From contig JAMQCK010000934.1 in assembly GCA_024196135.1 (NCBI GenBank), positions 1 to 13,849 on the forward strand: a DNA stretch of 13,849 nt. The letters are read 5' to 3'. Position 1 is the stretch's first letter. Each line of letters starts with the position of its first letter. This document shows, one piece after another, positions 9,101 to 13,849 of the stretch. Under the pieces are notes generated by a model, which saw only the letters and a program-made list of their open reading frames with translations, searched no databases and was not told where the DNA came from. A program made the position numbers and the translations under genes. This stretch comes from Pleurotus ostreatus/Saccharomyces cerevisiae fusant. Its lineage: Eukaryota > Opisthokonta.

Positions 9101-9142
9101 GAAACTCGGGAGGAGTTCTGCCGCTTTGGATCAGTGGTGTAG
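6116..9142 (+). CDS. Helitron Rep/helicase protein, N-terminal part, truncated by a hAT insertion
   Basis: The 1008-residue frame starts with a Pro/Ser-rich region (1-290). Two similar zinc-finger-like modules follow, each WC..., HW..., then CxxC (about 293-320 and 335-361), then a four-cysteine ribbon starting CPQCHEC (about 435-465). Helitron_like_N begins at FPTLFPTG (about 692) and contains the HUH motif in HRGSSHIHGFLW (about 898-909), the metal-binding pair of rolling-circle Rep nucleases. The frame ends CRFG-SVV-stop. The tyrosine motif and the PIF1-type helicase that normally follow are missing because a hAT terminus starts at 9132 and supplies the stop. A likely 51-base intron (6306-6356, donor GTATGT, branch CTTAAC, acceptor CATAG) is in frame. 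A possible 5' intron (GTAAGT near 6101) would move the start to the ATG at 6155. As it stands the product could not complete rolling-circle transposition. Confidence 0.85.
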   Translation: MPIKSATVLRTAQMPTPDNRTYFARRNHRGQPRSPSSQDLERLDTQRVIQGDAELFPQTIGGGGMSASTPINIQCLNLFIDPSTPSQNPRRSGRSSPVRRRSGPATPPSEEIRHAFRRPDEGEDRAAYRAHTAYILTREADELQHQIALREEEEESSPIPLPQPGVHEGSPMQLSSPDALYSPTPSVLSDESMFIPQRLFGAAIDANRDRQVSPGSDGDVFGQRLSPPSRAVSLDPLLQTPPLPSPTPPARNQSLTPPLQFPSSPDVVQPLPLLPPNERPSRYADPNHPDRMWCTSRVLSHWVNRNSYGNGHRCTGCLTVQREGGQVHPCDVDLKWCTMSRHWVDAALFQDQARVYLTCMNCRGRRAERRQNHAAQNAQVQAEIQLDQQIPPPAPSLHDQPHNLNPLDSPAISTRDKELLAKARDAIHNIRMDTCPQCHECWFDMNMQTGQNGERHCKRCHKDDTYKASNKMYPGPDPQGLPSLTQMEEMLLSPVHALVQVWQVRGGQQKYKGHICNFPRENAVLHQKIPLLPEDLDIIVVRRRGDERDALHAAHQDFHVRRHVLAQWLDYLEIHHPTFHNHVRIQIDRTQLDQLPEDGSVLDRLRNIEHEEMAVPDQDAGPPEDATPAERGENDPEPDYTRGFVPHLQQHETEMDQLRAALLNDDQPIILTAPEVRGTPLNEETEKIAIDAFPTLFPTGQADYREVRNKAVSIEEWAAHLLRLEGGRFARHPRFRYWALNTAMRARSKTATKWYLQNHPHDKAYTVEEIRDLLRENKADSLASRISNSGDKLKGSRPFWNAARRDLTAQIRSPEVGSPHVFFTASSADVQWKDLHKHMPSYTDDEERPNSYRIRMKDLNENPAIAAYYFQKRWKVYFEEFVQKKFQVKDWWWRFEWQHRGSSHIHGFLWVDLPNTPSIDTMNLDDPAHIQQFIDFWDQHVSTINPGKSCPPAAIHPSARPFNTLHDTKQELAELLNRLQRHTECRAGYCLRRNKETREEFCRFGSVV
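6306..6356 (+). other. probable in-frame intron in the Helitron gene
   Basis: GTATGT donor, CTTAAC branch-like site 14 bases before the acceptor TTCATAG, length 51 bases (17 codons) with no stop. Removal joins G with AT to form GAT, so QTIGGG continues as DPSTPS. The retained peptide MSASTPINIQ sits in an otherwise Pro/Ser-rich tract. Size and signals match the other introns in the window. Confidence 0.55.
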
Positions 9143-9150
9143 CAAACTGG

Positions 9151-9252
9151 GGTCAAGTCGGGGTCAAACGGTCAAACCCCCAGTTTGACGCGGTCCGACG
9201 TTGACTCGGTCAAAGTCAACGCGTGGCTTTCGGATCACCGGGATAATTGACC
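9151..9252. repeat. hAT subterminal GTCAA repeats
   Basis: The pentamer GTCAA occurs eight times in about 100 bases: direct in GGTCAA at 9151, 9162, 9170 and 9208 and in GTCAAC at 9215, and inverted as TTGAC at 9185, 9201 and 9247. It lies directly inside the hAT terminus. hAT transposases are known to bind short subterminal repeats, so these are candidate binding sites. Confidence 0.6.
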
Positions 9253-9402
9253 GGTGCAGCGCGAAGCGCGCGCCACAGCGCTTTTCGTCTCACTCAACAC
9301 GTCTAGCAGGCCAAAAGACTGTAGAAACAATGTGATTATTAAAAGTAGTATTTTTTAGAGCATAAGAAGTGAATTCTATTTGAGAGAAAGGATGAATTCA
9401 TA

Positions 9403-10570
9403 CTAAACCGAGGGATCAGGAGCTTCAGATTCGTTGTATGAGACTTCTGCATCCACCCCGTCCTTGCCAATGGTCCAGAACTCTTCAAGTACAGTATAGG
9501 AGTACGAAACCTTGTCGTCAGGGTGCGGATAAGCAAAAAGATTAGCAAGCAAACGATGCTGGCCATCGGGGAGGTCATTGATAACACGACCCTCTCGCTC
9601 CGCATCGGCGCGCGCGAGAGCTTGCGCGGCCGACCGCGCGTCGGCATCACGTCGATCTTCATCCGCCTCCTCAATAAGGTCTTGCGCGACACGTCCAAAC
9701 TCGCCGGAGGGTGTTGGCCGGGCCGTGGCATCCTCGGGAGCCTGCGTCGAAGGGGGAGAGGAGGAAGCCGCACTGGGACGAAGTTCGACGTCCTCCATCG
9801 CCGTAAACTGACGTTTACGACGATTGGACGGACGACCGAATCGCTCAAGCGTGTCTTGACGAAGGACCGCCGACTTGCGGACCTTTTCGGGGGACTGGCG
9901 GTTGCGGTGCTTCGAATGGATGATGCCGAACAAGCTGAAGATCCTCTCGACTGATGCGGAGTTGGGTACAACGCTGAGCAGAGTCATCGCGAGCTGTGCC
10001 ATTCCTGCGATGCCGTTGGGGGCCGGACCGGGCGCTGGGGATGAGGGGGACGTCGGTGGATGGGCCGTGTGCGGCACAGTAGACGGCGCGGCGGAGACCG
10101 AGTCCCATTCCCGCCATATTGTGATGAGATTGAGGGGCTTTTGCTACAGCACTGTCAGCAGTAGTCACGTCGTTACAAGATACCTCACGCACCTGGGCCC
10201 GCGCGCGCGCCTTATGCCCCGCAAGATCCATGCTTTCGTCCGACCAGATACCCACCTTCCCGAGATAATCGGAGAGCGCACTCCTAAACTCTGTATTCGG
10301 CTCGTTGGACGTGTTGAAGATGCGCTTATAGCACTTGATGACGAGCTGGCGGATGGTCCCGGTGCAGCAGAAGGGGCTTTCGGAGGCGAAGCATGCAGTG
10401 CGGATGTAGGGGTTGAAGACGACAGCGAGGATGAATATGTCCTGATCGATCTTCTTCCATCGCTTCTCAAGGCTCTTGTGTACTGCCTCACGGATCGCGG
10501 GGTCGAGGGACTCATCGCAGTAGATGCGATAGAGGTTGGCACACCTCTGGCAGAACCTATGTTGCAACAC
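9403..10570 (-). pseudogene. hAT-family transposase, C-terminal part (exons 10570-10193 and 10143-9403)
   Basis: Exon 1, as far as visible, encodes FCQRCANLYRIYCDES and KSLEKRWKKIDQDIFILAVV followed by FNPYIR, typical of hAT transposases of mushroom fungi. A 49-base intron (10192-10144: donor GTGCGT, branch CTGAC, acceptor TGTAG) then restores the frame into QKPLNLITIWREW. The dimerisation block follows: LAMTLLSVVPNSASVERIFS and LFGIIHSKHRNRQSPEKV. A charged tail (IEEADEDRRDADARS) and a Tyr/Phe-containing end follow, with the stop at 9405-9403. Unspliced, the two parts are in different frames. The visible part is about 372 residues; the N-terminal zinc finger and most of the RNase H-like core are missing because the frame meets the inverted-repeat element at 10565. 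The ATG at 10570 lies at the junction and is not the real start. Confidence 0.8.
10144..10192 (-). other. 49-base intron in the hAT transposase gene
   Basis: On the minus strand it starts GTGCGTGAGG and ends GCTGACAGTGCTGTAG, with CTGAC as branch site. It is phase 0: GCC CAG before and CAA AAG CCC after. Splicing joins the FNPYIR block and the dimerisation block in one frame. Confidence 0.75.
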
Positions 10571-10663
10571 ACCCTATAGTTATAGGGCACTGTGTTGCAA
10601 CAATCCCCACTATTTACAAGACTATAACTACAACGATTTGTTGCAACGTCTGTTGCAACAAAT
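10561..10663. repeat. cluster of GTTGCAAC palindromes at the outer end of the left arm
   Basis: The palindromic octamer GTTGCAAC occurs at 10561, 10594, 10640 and 10652. The last two form a larger inverted repeat (10636-10663: 12-base arms around GTCT). CCCTATA-GT-TATAGGG (10572-10587) is another inverted repeat. Such clusters at element ends are typical of transposase-binding subterminal repeats. Confidence 0.6.
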
Positions 10664-10997
10664 CCCTACCACTACAGCTACCCTACAGGCCTGTCGGACA
10701 TTGCCGAGCAGGCCGCTACCGTCATCGCCGCTGCCGAAACCCCGCCGCCGCCGTCCACAATGCGCTCGTCGTCGTCGCACCGCCCCCCGACGCGTACCCA
10801 CATGCCGCCCGCCGCATCGCCCCGACCCTTCCCACGCGCCGCCCTGCCCCGCCCCGACGCGCGCTCGCGTCGCTTTCCCACGATCCGCTGGCCGTGCCGA
10901 CGGTCGCGCGCCTCGCCCTCGCGGTCGCACGTGCACCCGCGAGCCGGGTGCTCGAATTCGCCCGCTCGGCAGATGCCGAAAACGCGCCCGAGCGCGC
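10565..10997. repeat. left arm of the long inverted repeat
   Basis: Each base i pairs with base 24414 minus i in the right arm. The outer 120 bases are AT-richer with palindromes; the inner 310 bases are very GC-rich with a strong coding-like third-position bias on the plus strand. Identity stops after 10997, inside a CGCTCGGCAG 10-mer. Confidence 0.95.
10682..10997 (+). pseudogene. coding-like relic inside the inverted-repeat arm, frameshifted
   Basis: Two adjacent frames read like protein with third positions nearly all G or C. Frame 2 from 10682 gives PTGLSDIAEQAATVIAAAET and PPPPS. Frame 1 continues from about 10762 with NALVVVAPPPDAYPHAARR, LAVPTVARLALAVARAPAS and RVLEFARSADAENAPERAR. 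They meet at a CCG run, where slippage could have shifted the frame. The other frames are Arg/Ser/Pro-rich. The protein family is not recognised. The same relic lies inverted in the right arm. It could be captured host sequence or an old element gene; the coding reading rests on composition alone. Confidence 0.3.
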
Positions 10998-11300
10998 TCG
11001 GCAGGCCTCGTTCCGCTGTTCCTCCTGGCCGCACGCACGTGCGATTGTGTCACGCGCCCATCCACGTTCTCGGCAACGCAGGCCGCGCCAACCATCCATC
11101 CTCGCCCCTCGCGGCAGCAGGTGCGCGTATGCGTCGGCGATTGTGCCCACACCCTACGCGCCCGAGGCGAAGCGCGACGGCCACCCGCTCCTCCTGCACC
11201 GTACATGCGACGTTCATCCGACAACGTCGTGCGACGCGTCACGTGATGCGACGCGCGCGTACATGACCACGTCACCAAGACGACGGACGATGTGGTGGGC
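10998..11300. other. GC-rich interior of the inverted-repeat element, left part
   Basis: The frame of the arm relic stays open on the plus strand, but its composition becomes Arg/Pro/Ser-rich (ASFRCSSWPHARAIVSRAHP) and less protein-like. A TCACGTGA palindrome lies at 11239-11246. No gene can be assigned. Confidence 0.3.
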
Positions 11301-11764
11301 AACCAGCGCGAGCGCCGGAGAGGATCGGGGAGGGTGGCTGGCGCTTCGCACGCTGGCGAAGGTGTTGATGGGTGCTAGGCGCGACGCGATGGAGGGTACG
11401 GGCGGCGGCTGTGTTGGCAGCGCGAGCGTTGGCGCTGGTGAGATGACGACGGCGAGAGCGGGGGTGGGCGAGAAGCGAGTGCGTGAGAAAAGAGGGAGGA
11501 GAGAGGAGCGAGGGCGCAATAGGAAGGGAGCAAGCGAGCCAGCGGCTGACGCTGGGATGGAGAGGCAAGGTGGTGGAAGAAGACAAGGAGTGCTCCGGAC
11601 GCGGCCGAAAATTTCCGCCGCGGGGCACGTGACCGGAACTTCGGCACGGCAAGCCGGGCCGCGCTCCCTCAAGGCCGTTGTCCGCGCCGTCGATGCAATG
11701 TACGCGGTCCAGGACTTGCATGAGCAGCATATGCGCGAGGGGGAAGCCATGGCATGGATCTATA
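11263..11764 (+). CDS. candidate cargo exon in the inverted-repeat element, hypothetical
   Basis: A plus-strand frame from an ATG at 11263 stays open to 11808. Its most protein-like part is residues encoded at 11670-11764: SLKAVVRAVDAMYAVQDLHE followed by QHMREGEAMAWIYS. It ends at a consensus splice donor GTAAGT (11765). The middle (11440-11550) is Glu/Arg/Gly-rich, such as EKRVREKRGRREERGRNRKG. The minus strand is also open here (11750-11214), so strand choice rests on the donor and the helical last 30 residues. No family is recognised and no clear downstream exon is found. Confidence 0.3.
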
Positions 11765-12660
11765 GTAAGTCTAGTCACCACTATATCTCTTCAATCGGCC
11801 AGAAATAGGCTTCAATCAATAATCAAAGCCTGTTCTGCCTTGTATTGCCGGAAATTCGCGTAGGAAAGTGCTAAATCTACCATACACACAGTATATGAGC
11901 TTACTCAGTGCCTATACATACATTCTCCTGGCTTGACACCTCCCGAGTCCAGACAAAACGGCGCCTCTGCGCGACGCGGGAGGCCGGCCCGAGTGCCGAT
12001 TCGGGCTCGTCGTCGTCCTCGATGGTGGCTACAGCACGCGGGAATGCATTCGCCGCCGAGATTTCTGCGTAATCATGTAGAGCGCCCTCGAAAATAGGGT
12101 ATACTGAGTTAAAATCAGTAGGTACGTGCATAGAGTATCTCACAATTATCAACTGTGCAAGGAAATGGTCTACTGAACAATTCACTGCTGCACAACGGGT
12201 ACAGGGCTGCAGTATGAGCCATCTGAGACCTCCCATCCCATACCCCAAGCTCTATACAGCTTATTTGCAGCTCTCCTACTATGCCTCCATGCTTTGATGT
12301 GTGGGATTGGCAGGGGTACTAGTACCATTGAATTGATATAGGTAAAAGATCTGCTCTTCATGACCATGCATATGTCGAGTTTGGCATGTTCCATTCGCCC
12401 CCCTGCTGCAGTCAAGGTGCTATATGCTCTATAAAGACTCCCATATATGACCTTTGATCTTATTTGCCCAGGAAAGTACGATAGAAGCAAGTTATCGCGT
12501 CGAGATCAGCAGATTATTGAGCCTCCCAAAGAGAAAATCGATAGATCACATACCTTCCTTGTAAAAGACCACGTATATAGCTATAGAAACAAGCTGTATA
12601 TGACTATACAGATGCTACTGTGAAGCCGTGGCCTTCTGAAAATCACGTCCAGGGAGCGGG
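11765..12660. other. AT-richer core of the inverted-repeat element
   Basis: This stretch is clearly less GC-rich than its flanks, except for about 11940-12060. It contains TATA-like sequences (for example GTATATAGC near 12572) and an inverted repeat CTGTATA-TGAC-TATACAG (near 12595-12612). A minus-strand frame at 12490-12182 has little coding character. The only coding-like part is the minus-strand stretch listed separately. Confidence 0.35.
11940..12103 (-). CDS. candidate internal exon, acidic/basic hypothetical peptide
   Basis: On the minus strand this GC-rich island reads YPIFEGALHDYAEISAANAF, PRAVATIEDDDEPES, ALGPASRVAQRRRFVWTRE, with mostly G or C at third positions inside AT-rich surroundings. 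It is flanked by an acceptor-like AACTCAG before 12103 and a donor-like GGTGTCAAG after 11940. A 40-base intron from GTGAGA at 12143 to 12104 would be unusually short. The acidic run EDDDEPE next to a basic RVAQRRR suggests a surface or nuclear-type segment, but no family is recognised. Confidence 0.3.
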
Positions 12661-13416
12661 CGGCAGACTTTGGGCGGACGCGCGCGAAGGGGACGCGTCG
12701 TCGGCGTTTTCCGGAATCACGTGATCGCGCGGAACAAATCCCGTCCGCAGCCGATGGTGCCCTTTGCCCTCTGACCACCATCACGACCGCCCGCCTGCCC
12801 TCCCGCTCCGAGCGAGGCGAGTGCGCATCTCTCTGCGCTCGCCTCGACTCCTCTCGCCCCATTCCACCTCCTACATCTTCCCTCGACGTCGCCGCTGCCG
12901 CCGTCTCCCTCAACATCGCCGCCGCCGCCGTCTCCCATGTCCACGGCTCACCGCGGCGCTCAAAAGCGCCTGTCTTCGCCTTGCCCCTCTCCACCTTCCC
13001 TCACCGACCTCCACCGCCACCATCTCCCTCCGAGCGCGTCGCATCTTGCGCGGCCCACCTCCCGGTCGCGTTGCGCACGCCTCGACACGCGCATCGTCGA
13101 TGCGCTCGTCTTGTCTCCATGACATGCGCGACGACGTCGGCTGCGTGCGGGGCGCTGAAGAGCGTATCGGCGTCATCGTTGCCATAGCAACGGTGACGTG
13201 GCACTGGTCAGCCGTGGCGGCGAGAGGGCGCCCGTGCCGCTTCGCGGGCGGCTACATTGGTACGGCGGTCCGCTCGGGCGGCGCGGCCCGCTCTACGTGT
13301 CGCCTGGAGTGGAGCAATGGGCGCAGCGCGATCCGACGGGTGCGACCGCATACAGGCAGTAGCCATTGTATGCGCAGCTCGACGGTCAGCGCGAGTGCGA
13401 GGGTACGGTACAACGG
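12661..13416. other. GC-rich interior of the inverted-repeat element, right part
   Basis: All frames are open for long stretches because of the GC content. The most protein-like plus frame (about 12770-13187) reads SLDVAAAAVSLNIAAAAVSH and ends SVSASSLP, but has no clear start. It contains a short tandem repeat (12885-12934) encoding two AAAAVS blocks. A TCACGTGA palindrome is at 12717-12724 and an X-box at 13178. I cannot assign a gene. Confidence 0.3.
13178..13200. promoter_or_regulatory. RFX-type X-box next to a CRE-like TGACGTG
   Basis: GTTGCCATAGCAAC (13178-13191) matches the symmetric X-box bound by RFX winged-helix proteins (GTTGCC AT RGCAAC type) and is flanked by C and G that extend the inverted repeat. 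TGACGTG follows two bases later (13194-13200), a half-site-like CRE/ATF sequence. RFX and bZIP factors exist in fungi. Binding is inferred from sequence only. Confidence 0.4.
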
Positions 13417-13849
13417 GCGCGCTCGGGCGCGTTTTCGGCATCTGCCGAGCGGGCGAATTCGAGCACCCGGCTCGCGGGTGCACGTGCGACCGCGAGGGCG
13501 AGGCGCGCGACCGTCGGCACGGCCAGCGGATCGTGGGAAAGCGACGCGAGCGCGCGTCGGGGCGGGGCAGGGCGGCGCGTGGGAAGGGTCGGGGCGATGC
13601 GGCGGGCGGCATGTGGGTACGCGTCGGGGGGCGGTGCGACGACGACGAGCGCATTGTGGACGGCGGCGGCGGGGTTTCGGCAGCGGCGATGACGGTAGCG
13701 GCCTGCTCGGCAATGTCCGACAGGCCTGTAGGGTAGCTGTAGTGGTAGGGATTTGTTGCAACAGACGTTGCAACAAATCGTTGTAGTTATAGTCTTGTAA
13801 ATAGTGGGGATTGTTGCAACACAGTGCCCTATAACTATAGGGTGTGTTG
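13417..13849. repeat. right arm of the long inverted repeat
   Basis: Reverse complement of 10565-10997 without visible difference. GTTGCAAC occurs at 13755, 13767 and 13813, mirroring the left arm, and the fourth would straddle the window edge. Since similarity is still perfect at the last base, the arm may continue beyond the window. Confidence 0.95.

Larger units (their letters stand above)
9132..10564 (-). mobile_element. hAT transposon, 3' portion, inserted in the Helitron gene
   Basis: CAGTGGTGTAG at 9132 has the form of a hAT terminal repeat (CAGNGGTG type). It begins exactly where the Helitron protein loses similarity after CRFG. A C-terminal hAT transposase lies on the minus strand with its 3' end towards this terminus, as expected. 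The eight bases before it (CTTTGGAT, 9124-9131) are the candidate target duplication; a second copy was not found in the window. The element is interrupted near 10565 by the long inverted repeat element, so its 5' half and other terminus should lie to the right of the window. Confidence 0.75.
10565..13849. mobile_element. long terminal-inverted-repeat element inserted in the hAT transposase gene
   Basis: Bases 10565-10997 and 13417-13849 are reverse complements over 433 bases with no difference that I could see, and flank 2,419 bases of unique DNA. The left arm starts where hAT transposase similarity ends (about 10555-10568). The arms carry clustered GTTGCAAC palindromes at their outer ends. 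Long TIRs fit a Mutator-like or foldback DNA transposon; no transposase or DDE motif was recognised inside, so it would be non-autonomous. The right arm runs to the window edge, so the full arm length and any target duplication are unknown. A host segmental inversion-duplication or an assembly artefact is the alternative. Confidence 0.65.

Noticed and set aside
10572..10587. CCCTATAGTTATAGGG as a degenerate telomere-type sequence
   Set aside because: It resembles CCCTAA/TTAGGG only loosely and is better read as a palindrome within the element end.
10536..11302. Long overlapping frames on both strands in the GC-rich arms and interior
   Set aside because: Few stops occur because the DNA is very GC-rich; most products are Arg/Pro/Ser- or Arg/Gly-rich in the pattern of shadow frames. 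Only the frame with protein-like composition was kept, at low confidence.
11239..12724. TCACGTGA E-box palindromes at 11239 and 12717 and CACGTG at 11626
   Set aside because: Possible bHLH sites, but CACGTG is expected often in such GC-rich DNA and also occurs within coding regions here.
12764..13786. 340-codon plus-strand frame ending in the right arm
   Set aside because: Arg-rich throughout and partly identical to the antisense of the left arm; it looks like a shadow of GC-rich DNA, not a gene.

Overview
The window looks like nuclear DNA from an Agaricomycete (mushroom-forming basidiomycete). It is moderately to very GC-rich. Its predicted introns are very short (49-51 bases) with fungal GT/CTNA/AG signals. 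Two genes encode the F-box-like proteins that are expanded in these fungi, and the repeats (a Helitron, a hAT transposon and a long-terminal-inverted-repeat element) are typical fungal mobile elements. No rRNA, tRNA or CRISPR array was seen. All calls come from reading the sequence; no database search was possible.

Layout. (1) Bases 1-491 hold the 5' part of a minus-strand gene for a Pro/Ala/Gln/His-rich protein of unknown function that runs off the left edge. (2) Bases about 980-5156 hold a tandem duplication of an F-box-like gene with its promoter-proximal flank. The right copy (3370-5156) is intact if a 50-base intron is removed. The left copy (1140-2899) has lost its ancestral frame near base 1500 and has a GC instead of GT splice donor, but keeps a long F-box-like ORF. 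(3) Bases 5157-6115 have no convincing gene but hold a short telomere-like repeat, two perfect hairpins, a 12-base palindrome and a heptamer repeat. (4) Bases 6116-9131 encode the N-terminal part of a Helitron Rep/helicase protein, with zinc-finger-like modules and the HUH 'HIH' motif but neither the catalytic tyrosines nor the helicase.

(5) At base 9132 the Helitron ORF is cut by the end of a hAT transposon (CAGTGGTG terminus). Its minus-strand transposase keeps the C-terminal dimerisation domain in two exons separated by a 49-base intron. (6) At about base 10565 the hAT coding region is itself cut by an element with inverted arms of at least 433 bases (10565-10997 and 13417-13849) that are identical as read here. 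These flank about 2.4 kb of unique DNA with a few exon-like stretches and an RFX-type X-box. The window ends inside or at the edge of the right arm, so the outer boundary is open.

The right 60% is therefore best read as a nested stack: Helitron, then hAT inside it, then a long-TIR element inside the hAT. The host genes on the left are a recently duplicated F-box pair with diverging fates. I did not find a clear new defence or metabolic system. The least explained part is the long-TIR element and its cargo.
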